Source: Chryseobacterium geocarposphaerae (GTDB taxonomy: Bacteria > Bacteroidota > Bacteroidia > Flavobacteriales > Weeksellaceae). From it: a stretch of DNA of 64,000 nt. The DNA lies in the NCBI RefSeq assembly GCF_002797535.1, contig NZ_PGFD01000001.1:806001-870000 (forward strand), read 5' to 3'. Positions 36,448-45,259 of the stretch are shown here, one piece after another. How positions within the stretch are numbered: position 1 is the first letter of the stretch; the number at the start of each line of letters is the position of its first letter. The notes beneath the pieces are model-generated. The model searched no databases and was not told the DNA's origin. It was given only the letters and a program-made list of their open reading frames with translations. The translations under genes were made by a program, and so were the position numbers.

Positions 36448-38007
36448 ATGAAAAATAAATTTTTAAAAATATCAATAGCAGCTTCATTTTTAATAAGTAT
36501 ATCAACACTTAATGTAGCTTGTAATAACGAAACTTTAGAAGAAAAAGAATACAAAGGAGCATTTGCCGGAGATAACTTTTTCAGAAATGAACAAGAATGT
36601 TTTTTTGGTCTTATAGGTACATATGACGTAATGAGAAAATATGCAGGTGGCTTTGAAAATATGGTTACTTTTTTCAATGCAGCCTCAGATGATTTCTATG
36701 CGGGTGGTGGTAGTGCTACTGACGGAGCAGGCATTCAAGGAGCGTCAAGTTTTCAAATCAATCCAAATACAATGCCTGCAAGTTACTGGAAAGATTATTA
36801 TCAAGGTATTGCAAGAGCAAACGCGCTTATCCTAAATGCACCTAATGCGGTGATGGATGAAACTTTGAAAAAACGTTTTATTGCAGAAGCAAAAACTCTT
36901 CGAGCTTTATATTATTTTGATTTGTTAAGAGTTTTCGGAAATATTCCACTTATTTTAAAACCTTTTGAAGCGACAGATGATTTTTATAACGTTCCCCAAG
37001 TTTCAAAAGCAGAAGTTTACGCTCAAATAGAAAAGGACTTGAACGAAGCTTTGCCTTATCTTCCGATGATGGTAAGTGGAGAGCAAAATGGTAGATTAAC
37101 GCAAGGTGCGGCAAAAGCTCTTTTAGGTAAAGTATATTTATATGAAAATAAAAAAGCAGAAGCTGCTGCACAATTTGCAGATGTAAATGGAACTCCGGGT
37201 GGAACCAGTCAATATGGATATAAACTATTAGCAAATTATAATGATCTTTGGAAAGCAGGATTAGCAGCAAGTGGGACTGCAGATCCTTATGAATTTACTT
37301 CAGAATCTATTATTGAAGCATCCCATAGTGACCAAGGGAAATCTGATTGGAGCTTTTGGGGGCAAGGCAAAGATGAAGGAAATTCTATTTGCGTGATGAC
37401 GGCGCCAAGATCTTATACCAGAGTTATTCAACAAAATCCTGCTGATAATGCGCCAGATATTGTTTCAGGTTGGGCTTTTAATACAGTTACTACAGATCTT
37501 TTTAATTTTATGCAAAATGATCCTCGTGTAAATGCTACTATTTTGAATATGAATACATTAAAAGCGCAAAATAAAGCAGATTATGCACCTGCTTATAAGG
37601 ATACGGGTTATTTTCTTAACAAATACATGCCTACTGCTGATAAAAAATCAACCTTGGGTGTTACTGAGCTTAATTATCGTCAAAACTATATTGTTATAAG
37701 ACTAGCTGATACATATTTGATGGAGGCAGAAGCGCTTAATGGGACAGGGGCTAGAGCCCAAGCTTTGTTAGATGCAGTAAGATCAAGAGTGGGTTTAGCG
37801 CCTGTTCCTGTGTCTATGCAAGCTATTAAAGACGAGAGAAGAAGAGAATTAGCAGGTGAAGGTCATAGATTTTTTGATTTAGTAAGATGGGGAGAAGCTG
37901 CCACAAAATTATCCTCTAAAGGATTTATAGCAGGTAAAAATGAAATTATGCCAATACCTCTCACAGAGCTTACAGGAACAATTTTGAAGCAAAACCCTGG
38001 TTACTAA
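36448..38007 (+). CDS. SusD/RagB family glycan-binding lipoprotein
   Basis: A 519-residue surface lipoprotein that caps the SusC barrel and binds glycan. The lipobox is LNVAC (Cys at about residue 25). The SusD pattern is clear: DYYQGIARANALI, RALYYFDLLRVFGNIPL near residue 150, and the C-terminal RRRELAGEGHRFFDLVRWG near 480. Second gene of the locus; a 17-base gap separates it from the next lipoprotein. Confidence 0.95.
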   Translation: MKNKFLKISIAASFLISISTLNVACNNETLEEKEYKGAFAGDNFFRNEQECFFGLIGTYDVMRKYAGGFENMVTFFNAASDDFYAGGGSATDGAGIQGASSFQINPNTMPASYWKDYYQGIARANALILNAPNAVMDETLKKRFIAEAKTLRALYYFDLLRVFGNIPLILKPFEATDDFYNVPQVSKAEVYAQIEKDLNEALPYLPMMVSGEQNGRLTQGAAKALLGKVYLYENKKAEAAAQFADVNGTPGGTSQYGYKLLANYNDLWKAGLAASGTADPYEFTSESIIEASHSDQGKSDWSFWGQGKDEGNSICVMTAPRSYTRVIQQNPADNAPDIVSGWAFNTVTTDLFNFMQNDPRVNATILNMNTLKAQNKADYAPAYKDTGYFLNKYMPTADKKSTLGVTELNYRQNYIVIRLADTYLMEAEALNGTGARAQALLDAVRSRVGLAPVPVSMQAIKDERRRELAGEGHRFFDLVRWGEAATKLSSKGFIAGKNEIMPIPLTELTGTILKQNPGY

Positions 38008-38024
38008 CTAAAACATTTAACAAC

Positions 38025-38879
38025 ATGATAACTAAATATATTAATAAATCCTTTTTACTAGGATCAGCAATATTCTTCTTGGCAAATTGCTCTCCGGATA
38101 CTATTGATGGAGATGGCAATGGGCTTTCCCAGGGAGCTGTAGATGGTTCTTTTAAAGTTACAAAAACATCCGAAAACAGATATCGGCTGACAACAAACGC
38201 CACTAATTACATTACTACAAAATGGAATATAGATGATGAAGGTTTTAATATTGGAAAGAATATACAGGATATTTTTCTTCCTGATGCAGGAAACTATGTC
38301 ATAGAACACCAAGCATATGGAATTGGTGGTATTCTTGCTGGTACGGGAACTCAGACTATCACAGTTCCTACATCAGATCCAATAGCAGGAAATATGATTC
38401 TTGGCGGTAGATTTGATACTCCCGATGAAGTTTCAAAATGGACAATTCACAAAATAAGTGCTTCTGGTGCACAATGGGTTTTTGCAAATGGTAAAGCTAC
38501 TATTGTTGCATCGGGTGGTTCACAACAAGGTATTTATCAGGCTATAAATGTTGTTGCCGGACAAAAATATTCAATAGATATGGTTGCCTCATCTGATACG
38601 GCTTTAGTAGATACATGGTTTGAGGTTTATGTTTTAAATAGCATACCGGTTACAGGCCAGGATATATCGGGATCAGTTTACAGAAATATCAATACTTGGT
38701 CAGGATGTGGAAAGTCTGCATTCAAAGGGAAAGTGTCATCGGTAGGATGTGATGGTTCTAAAAATGGAGGTATTTATACAGCAACAACTACCGGAACTGT
38801 TTATTTAGAAATTAAATGTGGAGGATCCACTGTCAACAGCTTAAGTGTTGATAAAGTAGAATTTCGTAGAATGCAATAA
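38025..38879 (+). CDS. Surface glycan-binding lipoprotein with PKD- and CBM-like parts
   Basis: A 284-residue lipoprotein (lipobox LANC, Cys at about residue 22). The N-terminal half (about 40-115) reads as a PKD-like beta-sandwich; the C-terminal half (about 120-284) as a carbohydrate-binding beta-sandwich, with Trp residues in KWTIHK, AQWVFANG, DTWFEVYV and NTWSGCG as possible sugar platforms. Its place after susD matches the surface glycan-binding proteins of laminarin loci. No enzyme motif. The binding role is inferred from location and layout. Confidence 0.75.
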   Translation: MITKYINKSFLLGSAIFFLANCSPDTIDGDGNGLSQGAVDGSFKVTKTSENRYRLTTNATNYITTKWNIDDEGFNIGKNIQDIFLPDAGNYVIEHQAYGIGGILAGTGTQTITVPTSDPIAGNMILGGRFDTPDEVSKWTIHKISASGAQWVFANGKATIVASGGSQQGIYQAINVVAGQKYSIDMVASSDTALVDTWFEVYVLNSIPVTGQDISGSVYRNINTWSGCGKSAFKGKVSSVGCDGSKNGGIYTATTTGTVYLEIKCGGSTVNSLSVDKVEFRRMQ

Positions 38880-38901
38880 TTTTTTGCAATATTAATTTGA
38901 T

Positions 38902-40359
38902 ATGATTTCACAATATTCATATAGTTTCGTACTTAGAAGTGCTGCACTCTGCGGTGTAGCACTTCTTTCTTTTTTAAACTGCAGTAGTGCTGATGTGACC
39001 GGAAATGGTGATAATTCAGGAGGAAACGGAGATACCTCTGGAGATCCCGTACAAATGTGGTTAACAAAAGGAGATCAGTCGGTAAAACTGCAACAACAAA
39101 GTACAGCGTATTTTTCAGGTACTTCAAATACAGGAACTACCATTGAGGTAGATGCTTCACAGGTATTCCAGAATATCGATGGGTTCGGATATACGCTTAC
39201 AGGAGGAAGTGTTCAGGTAATCAATCAGCTGAATGCCACCAAAAAGCAAGAGCTATTAAATGATCTATTCGGTAATTCAGGAATTGGAGTGAGTTATTTA
39301 AGAATCAGCATTGGAGCTTCAGATTTGAACAGTGAAGTGTTTTCTTATGATGATATGCCTGCAGGACAGACCGATCCTACACTTTCTCAGTTTAGTTTAG
39401 TGAAAGATCAAGCTGTGATTCAGATGTTGAAGGATATTTTGGCCATTAACCCTACAATTAAGATTTTAGCAACCCCATGGTCTCCCCCGGTTTGGATGAA
39501 AGATAATGGTAGCAGTATAGGGGGAAGTCTAAAACCTGAATTTTATGGAACATATGCTCAATATTTTGTAAAATATATTCAGGCAATGCAGGCCCAGGGA
39601 ATAAAAATTGATGCCATTACTCCTCAAAATGAACCTTTACATCCAGGTAATAATCCAAGCATGTATATGTCTGCCGGAGATCAGGCAACTTTTATTAAAA
39701 CTCATTTAGGACCAGCTTTCCAGGCGGCTAATATTAATACTAAAATCATTGCCTACGATCATAATTGCGACAATCCGGCTTATCCGTTGGCTGTTTTAAA
39801 TGATGCTGTGGCCAATCCTTATGTTGATGGATCTGCTTTCCATTTATATGCAGGAGATATTTCTGCATTGAGTACAGTTCACAATTTATTTCCCAATAAA
39901 AACGTTTATTTTACGGAACAATGGACAAGTTCTACAGGAACTTTCTCTGGGGATTTGGATTGGCACATAAAAAATGTTATTATTGGCTCAATGAGAAACT
40001 GGAGTAAGACGGCACTGGAATGGAATGTAGCAAACGATGCATCGTTCGGACCACACACACCGGGAGGCTGTACACAATGTAAAGGAGCAATTACAATTAA
40101 TAATGCCACAGGGTATGACAAAAATGTAGCCTATTATATTATAGCGCATGTTTCAAAATTTGTTCCCGCAAACTCACAAAGAATTGGATCAACACAAGGA
40201 GATAACCTTTCAACAGTGGCATTTAAAACGCCTGCAGGAAAAACGGTTTTGATTGTTCAGAATAGCAATTCGACGGATAAAACATTCAATATAAAATACA
40301 ATCAGAAAACAGCTCCAGTAAAGATTACCGGAAACTCTGTTGCAACTTATATTTTTTAA
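38902..40359 (+). CDS. GH30 family glycoside hydrolase, lipoprotein
   Basis: A 485-residue enzyme with a lipobox (FLNC) and a Gly/Asn/Asp-rich linker (to about residue 50) that places the catalytic domain off the membrane. The (beta/alpha)8 barrel has acid/base Glu244 (PQNEPLHPGN) and nucleophile Glu339 (YFTEQWTSS). The barrel is capped by a C-terminal beta-domain. Closest recalled group is GH30 endo-beta-1,6-glucanase, which fits the other enzymes here, but a glucosylceramidase or xylanase cannot be ruled out. It ends four bases before the ATG of the GH3 gene. Confidence 0.88.
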   Translation: MISQYSYSFVLRSAALCGVALLSFLNCSSADVTGNGDNSGGNGDTSGDPVQMWLTKGDQSVKLQQQSTAYFSGTSNTGTTIEVDASQVFQNIDGFGYTLTGGSVQVINQLNATKKQELLNDLFGNSGIGVSYLRISIGASDLNSEVFSYDDMPAGQTDPTLSQFSLVKDQAVIQMLKDILAINPTIKILATPWSPPVWMKDNGSSIGGSLKPEFYGTYAQYFVKYIQAMQAQGIKIDAITPQNEPLHPGNNPSMYMSAGDQATFIKTHLGPAFQAANINTKIIAYDHNCDNPAYPLAVLNDAVANPYVDGSAFHLYAGDISALSTVHNLFPNKNVYFTEQWTSSTGTFSGDLDWHIKNVIIGSMRNWSKTALEWNVANDASFGPHTPGGCTQCKGAITINNATGYDKNVAYYIIAHVSKFVPANSQRIGSTQGDNLSTVAFKTPAGKTVLIVQNSNSTDKTFNIKYNQKTAPVKITGNSVATYIF

Positions 40360-40363
40360 AATC

Positions 40364-42586
40364 ATGAAAAGAATTTATTTCTTATTAGCATTTACAGCGT
40401 TAGGATTAAATCTGTTTGGGCAAAAGACCATTGATCAGAAAGTCTCTGAACTGTTGTCAAAAATGACATTGGAAGAAAAGGTTGGACAGTTAGTTCAATA
40501 CAGCGGATTTGAGTATGCAACAGGTCCTCAGAATTCGAATTCTGCAAATGTTTTAAACGAAATAAAACAAGGGAAAGTAGGTTCTATGCTTAATGTAGCC
40601 GGAGCGGAAGAAACCAGAAAATTTCAGGAATTAGCTTTAAAATCCAGATTAAGAATTCCTTTATTATTTGGTCAGGATGTTATTCACGGATACAGAACAA
40701 CATTTCCGGTAAATATTGGTCAGGCTGCGAGCTGGGATTTAGGATTAATAGAAAAATCAGAAAGAATTGCCGCGACCGAAGCTTCGGCTTATGGAATTCA
40801 CTGGACTTTTGCACCAATGGTCGACATTGCGAGAGATCCGAGATGGGGAAGAGTAATGGAAGGTTCGGGTGAAGATACGTATTTAGGGACGCAGATTGGT
40901 TTAGCAAGAGTAAGAGGCTTTCAGGGAAAAGGTTTAGGAAATCTTGATGCAATTATGGCTTGTGCAAAACATTTCGCTGCGTACGGAGCGGCAGTGGGCG
41001 GAAGAGATTATAATTCCGTCGATATGAGTTTAAGACAATTGAACGAAACCTATCTTCCTCCTTTTAAAGCGGCTGCAGAAGCAGGAGTTGCTACTTTTAT
41101 GAATTCCTTTAACGATATTAACGGAATTCCGGCAACGGCAAACAAATATATTCTCAGAGACTTATTAAAAGGAAAATGGAATTATAAAGGCTTTGTGGTT
41201 TCAGACTGGGGAAGTATCGGAGAAATGGTTCCTCATGGGTATGCAAAAGACAATAAAGAAGCTGCGGAAAAAGCAATTCTTGCAGGAAGTGATATGGATA
41301 TGGAAAGCCGGGCTTATATGGCCGAACTTCCAAAACTGGTACAGGAGGGAAAAGTGGACCCTAAGTTTATTGATGATGCAGTGAGAAGAATTTTAATTAA
41401 AAAATTTGAAATGGGATTATTTGATGATCCTTACAGATTCAGCAACGAGAAGAGACAAAAAGAGCAGTTAAATAATCAGGAAAACAGAAAATTCGGAAGA
41501 GAGTTTGGTTCAAAAAGTATCGTATTGCTTAAAAATCAAAACAATATTCTGCCTCTTTCAAGATCAACAAAAACGATTGCCTTGATTGGTCCTTTCGGTA
41601 AGGAAACCTCGGCTAATCACGGTTTCTGGTCGATTGCCTTTAAAGATGATAATCAAAGAATTATTACTCAATTTGATGGAATTAAAAATCAATTAGATAA
41701 AAACTCAACATTATTGTATGCAAAAGGCGCTAATGTTGATGATCAGGACAAATCGATGTTTGCAGAAGCCGTGGAAACAGCAAAAAAAGCAGATGTTGTC
41801 ATCATGACTTTAGGGGAAGGTCATGACATGAGCGGTGAGGCAAAAAGTAGAAGCAATATCCATTTTTCAGGTGTTCAGGAAGATCTGTTAAAAGAAATCG
41901 CAAAAACTGGAAAGCCAATTGTACTGATGATCAACGCGGGAAGACCGTTGGTGTTTAACTGGGCGGCAGATAATATTCCGGCGATCTTATACACTTGGTG
42001 GCTGGGAACGGAAGCTGGAAATTCAATTGCAGATGTTCTTTTCGGGACGGTAAATCCGGGAGGAAAACTACCGATGACATTCCCGAGAACGGAAGGGCAG
42101 GTTCCTGTTTATTATAATCATTATAACACGGGAAGACCTGCAAAAAACAATACGGACAGGAATTATGTTTCAGCATACATCGATTTGGACAATGATCCGA
42201 AATTTCCGTTTGGATTTGGTTTAAGCTATACCCAATTTAAATATTCTGATATGAATCTGAGCTCGACTAATCTTAAGGGCAATCAGACTTTAAATATAAG
42301 TGTTAACGTTGCCAATACAGGAAAATATGATGGAGAAGAAGTAGTTCAGCTGTATATCAGAGATTTGTTTGGAAAGGTTGTAAGACCCGTGAAGGAGTTG
42401 AAGGGCTTCCAGAAAGTTTTTATTAAAAAAGGAGAAAACAAAACTCTTAATTTTACTTTAACTCCGGAAAATTTAAAGTTTTATGATGATGAGCTGAATT
42501 ATGATTGGGAAGGCGGAGAATTCGATATTATGATCGGAACCGATTCTCAAAATGTTCAGACTAAAAGAATTAATTGGTCAAAATAA
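40364..42586 (+). CDS. GH3 family beta-glucosidase
   Basis: A 740-residue exo-acting beta-glucosidase. Signal peptide MKRIYFLLAFTALGLNLFGQ, no lipobox, so it is likely periplasmic. The nucleophile is Asp281 (GFVVSDWGS); the (alpha/beta)6 second domain carries the acid/base region near PRTEGQVPVYYNHYNTGRP. A fibronectin-III-like domain closes the protein (about 650-735). I started it at ATG 40364; an upstream TTG at 40340 lies inside the end of the GH30 gene and would disrupt the signal peptide. Likely removes glucose from beta-glucan oligosaccharides. Confidence 0.93.
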   Translation: MKRIYFLLAFTALGLNLFGQKTIDQKVSELLSKMTLEEKVGQLVQYSGFEYATGPQNSNSANVLNEIKQGKVGSMLNVAGAEETRKFQELALKSRLRIPLLFGQDVIHGYRTTFPVNIGQAASWDLGLIEKSERIAATEASAYGIHWTFAPMVDIARDPRWGRVMEGSGEDTYLGTQIGLARVRGFQGKGLGNLDAIMACAKHFAAYGAAVGGRDYNSVDMSLRQLNETYLPPFKAAAEAGVATFMNSFNDINGIPATANKYILRDLLKGKWNYKGFVVSDWGSIGEMVPHGYAKDNKEAAEKAILAGSDMDMESRAYMAELPKLVQEGKVDPKFIDDAVRRILIKKFEMGLFDDPYRFSNEKRQKEQLNNQENRKFGREFGSKSIVLLKNQNNILPLSRSTKTIALIGPFGKETSANHGFWSIAFKDDNQRIITQFDGIKNQLDKNSTLLYAKGANVDDQDKSMFAEAVETAKKADVVIMTLGEGHDMSGEAKSRSNIHFSGVQEDLLKEIAKTGKPIVLMINAGRPLVFNWAADNIPAILYTWWLGTEAGNSIADVLFGTVNPGGKLPMTFPRTEGQVPVYYNHYNTGRPAKNNTDRNYVSAYIDLDNDPKFPFGFGLSYTQFKYSDMNLSSTNLKGNQTLNISVNVANTGKYDGEEVVQLYIRDLFGKVVRPVKELKGFQKVFIKKGENKTLNFTLTPENLKFYDDELNYDWEGGEFDIMIGTDSQNVQTKRINWSK

Positions 42587-42605
42587 TAGAATTTTAATGA
42601 CTAAG

Positions 42606-42626
42606 AGCGGGATGAAACCCGCTTTT
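42606..42626 (+). terminator. Hairpin with T-run after the GH3 gene
   Basis: AGCGGG (42606-42611) and CCCGCT (42618-42623) with a 6-base loop, followed by three more T's. It could end or weaken transcription before the GH16 gene, which is preceded by a repeat. Confidence 0.5.
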
Positions 42627-42654
42627 GGCGGTATAAGGCTTAACGTTTTAGTTT

Positions 42655-42729
42655 TGTCATTCTGAAAGAAGCGAAACGGATTGAAGAATCTCAACCATTG
42701 TTAGAGATTCTTCCTTCGTCAGAATGACA
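42655..42729. repeat. TGTCATTC palindromic intergenic repeat
   Basis: A 75-base element with perfect 11-base terminal arms TGTCATTCTGA (42655-42665) and TCAGAATGACA (42719-42729); inner arms AGAATCTC and AGAGATTCT extend the foldback. The ATG at 42724, a possible start of the GH16 gene, lies inside the right arm. Confidence 0.75.
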
Positions 42730-43572
42730 AACGTTGAAAATAATCATTATAAATTCAAAACATTGAAAATAAAACTTCAACATATATTCCATTTATTCAT
42801 TGGCGGAACTTTAGCTTTTTCGTCATTGAATTGTGCTTCCAACAAACCTGATTCAAAAAAGAAATTAATTTGGAGCGATGAATTTAATTATAAGGGATTA
42901 CCTGATTCTTCCAAATGGAATTACGACGTCGGTGGTCATGGCTTTGGAAATGAGGAATCTCAGTTCTATACAAAAGACCGGCTGGAAAATGCAAGAGTGG
43001 AAAAAGGAAACTTAGTAATAGAAGCACGGAAAGAAAACTGGGAAGGAAGTAAATATACTTCGGCAAGACTTCTTACCAGAGGAAAATTTGCATTTAAATA
43101 CGGAACTATCGAAGTAAGGGCAAAACTTCCCAAAGGTCGCGGAACATGGCCTGCAATCTGGATGTTAAGCGAAGATCTGAAAAAATGGCCTAACGACGGA
43201 GAAATAGATATTATGGAACATGTAGGTTATCATCAGGGTTTTATCCATGCCTCAATTCATACAAAAAATTATAATCACTTAATGGCAACACAAAAGACAG
43301 ATACCTTAAAAGTAGAGGATGCCAGTGAAAAATTTCATGTCTATAAAGCAGATTGGACTCCCGAAAAGATTGATTTTTATATTGATGAAAAAAAGTTTTT
43401 CTCTTATGAGAATGAAGCCAAAACCTATGAAACCTGGCCATTTGATAAGCCCTATTTTATCATTTTAAATCTGGCGATCGGCGGAATGTGGGGCGGAAAA
43501 GAGGGAATTGATGACACCATTTTTCCCCAGAAATATTACATAGACTATGTAAGAGTTTATAAAAATAATTAA
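42724..43572 (+). CDS. GH16 family endo-beta-1,3-glucanase (laminarinase-like), lipoprotein
   Basis: A 282-residue enzyme (counted from ATG 42724) of the beta-jellyroll GH16 fold. The catalytic motif E-I-D-I-M-E is at residues 160-165 (DGEIDIMEHVG): nucleophile Glu160, helper Asp162, acid/base Glu165. The beta-bulge form of the motif and the surrounding WPAIWMLSE point to laminarinases. The lipobox is SLNC. The start is uncertain: 42724 is inside a repeat arm, while TTG 42763 would give a conventional lipoprotein signal. Sits between GH3 and a second GH30. Confidence 0.92.
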   Translation: MTNVENNHYKFKTLKIKLQHIFHLFIGGTLAFSSLNCASNKPDSKKKLIWSDEFNYKGLPDSSKWNYDVGGHGFGNEESQFYTKDRLENARVEKGNLVIEARKENWEGSKYTSARLLTRGKFAFKYGTIEVRAKLPKGRGTWPAIWMLSEDLKKWPNDGEIDIMEHVGYHQGFIHASIHTKNYNHLMATQKTDTLKVEDASEKFHVYKADWTPEKIDFYIDEKKFFSYENEAKTYETWPFDKPYFIILNLAIGGMWGGKEGIDDTIFPQKYYIDYVRVYKNN

Positions 43573-43582
43573 GATTAAAATT

Positions 43583-43632
43583 ACCCTCCTATGGAGGAGG
43601 GCGAAAATTCGGAAGAATTTTTGCCGGGGTGA
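43583..43632. repeat. Palindromic element between GH16 and GH30
   Basis: Two hairpins: ACCCTCCTATGGAGGAGGG-like arms (43584-43601) and GCGAAAATTC...GAATTTTTGC (43601-43624). The wording resembles a dispersed spacer element I recall from Chryseobacterium genomes; copy number cannot be checked here. Confidence 0.45.
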
Positions 43633-43661
43633 TTTTAATATATAAAATAAGAAAAGATATA

Positions 43662-45101
43662 ATGAAGAGATTAATTGTAAGTTGCCTTTTAATTGGAATA
43701 GCTTTCAATGCAAACGCACAACAGTACTGGAAAAAGAATGCAGGCAAAACAGCAAAAGTTTACCTTACCAATTCTAAAACCAATGAGAAAATGGTTGATA
43801 AAGGAACGGTGAGATTTGAGAAATTTGGTCAACCCAAAGAAACAGATGCCTGTATCTTTGTAGATCCGGATTTTAAATATCAAAAGCTGATAGGAATAGG
43901 AGGGGCAATTACAGATGCAGCCGCCGAAACCTTTTATAAAATGCCAAAGGAAAAGCAGAAAGAAATTCTTGAGGCTTACTATGGCAAAAACGGACTGGGA
44001 TATACGGTTGTCCGTACCAATATGAATTCTTGCGATTTTTCAAGCGATTCCTATACCTATGTTCAGGATAATGATACTTCTTTAAAAACATTCAATGTAG
44101 CGCATGATGAGAAGTATAAAATTCCAATGATTAAGGAAGCTCAGAAAGCAATCGGGAAAGATTTTACCTTTTATTTTTCACCCTGGAGTCCACCGGCCTG
44201 GATGAAATCTAATAAGAGCCTATATAAAGGAGGAAGGTTAGAAAACCAATATTACCAGACTTGGGCAGATTATTATGTCAGATTCATCAAAGAATACGAA
44301 AAACGGGGAATCAATATTTGGGGACTGACTGTTCAGAATGAGCCCATGGCAACACAAAGTTGGGAATCTTGCATTTATACTGCTGAAGAAGAAGGGGAGT
44401 TTCTAAAGAATAATTTAGGACCGACCCTCTGGAAAAATGGATATAAAGGTAAGAAAGTGATGATCTGGGATCATAACCGCGATTTAATCTATCAGAGAGC
44501 GACCACAACCTTAAGCGATCCTGAAACTTCAAAATATGCATCAGGAATTGGGTATCACTGGTATGAAACATGGAACAATAAAACCCAGCTTTTTGATAAT
44601 TTGGCAGAAACGCAAAGAGCTTTTCCGGATAAGTTTTTAGCCTTTACTGAAGGTTGTAAAGAACAGTTTGATCTTTCTAAAATCTATGATGTAAAACTGG
44701 GAGAATTATACGGAAGAAATATGATTAATGATTTCAATAAAGGAACAGCTTTATGGACAGACTGGAACGTACTTTTGGATGAAACCGGAGGTCCTAATCA
44801 TGTCGGGAATTTCTGTTTTGCACCCGTTATTGCCAATACTAAAACAGGAGAAGTTCATTATACCTATGAATATTATTATGTAGGACATATTTCAAAATTC
44901 ATTAAACCTAATGCACAACGAATCGGGAGTTCATCCAATAGAGTAGCTCTTACTTCAACCACTTTTATGAATGAAAACGGACAGTTGGTTACCGTTATCA
45001 TGAATGATACAGATAATGATATTGATGCTAACCTGTGGATTGAAGGAATGTCTGCAAAGCTGAGCGCACCTGCACATTCTATACAGACCGTAATTTTATA
45101 A
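43662..45101 (+). CDS. GH30 family glycoside hydrolase, secreted/periplasmic
   Basis: A 479-residue enzyme with a signal peptide (MKRLIVSCLLIGIAFNANAQ) but no lipobox. Acid/base Glu227 (LTVQNEPMATQSWESC) and nucleophile Glu330 (AFTEGCKEQFD). The sequence is closer to glucosylceramidase-like GH30 (SPWSPPAWMKSN, GGAITDAAAE) than is the other GH30 here, so the two probably differ in substrate or cleavage mode. I started it at ATG 43662; a GTG at 43629 would bury the signal peptide behind eleven residues. A strong palindrome follows the gene. Confidence 0.9.
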   Translation: MKRLIVSCLLIGIAFNANAQQYWKKNAGKTAKVYLTNSKTNEKMVDKGTVRFEKFGQPKETDACIFVDPDFKYQKLIGIGGAITDAAAETFYKMPKEKQKEILEAYYGKNGLGYTVVRTNMNSCDFSSDSYTYVQDNDTSLKTFNVAHDEKYKIPMIKEAQKAIGKDFTFYFSPWSPPAWMKSNKSLYKGGRLENQYYQTWADYYVRFIKEYEKRGINIWGLTVQNEPMATQSWESCIYTAEEEGEFLKNNLGPTLWKNGYKGKKVMIWDHNRDLIYQRATTTLSDPETSKYASGIGYHWYETWNNKTQLFDNLAETQRAFPDKFLAFTEGCKEQFDLSKIYDVKLGELYGRNMINDFNKGTALWTDWNVLLDETGGPNHVGNFCFAPVIANTKTGEVHYTYEYYYVGHISKFIKPNAQRIGSSSNRVALTSTTFMNENGQLVTVIMNDTDNDIDANLWIEGMSAKLSAPAHSIQTVIL

Positions 45102-45127
45102 ATACTTCATATTAACATTTTTAATAA

Positions 45128-45158
45128 GTTTCGGCGGAGCCTTTGGCTCCGCCGAAAC
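45128..45158. repeat. Strong G+C-rich palindrome after the glucan locus
   Basis: A perfect 14-base stem (45128-45141 with 45145-45158) and a loop of three T's. It is far richer in G+C than its surroundings. No T-run follows, so it is a REP-like element or a barrier to transcription and mRNA decay. Confidence 0.65.
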
Positions 45159-45259
45159 AATTTATAGAAAAACTTAAATAACAATTATTTTGAAAAAAAA
45201 TCTTGTGGTATCTGATTTAATATTAATTTTAGTCAGCCTTAAATTAATACAAAATAATT

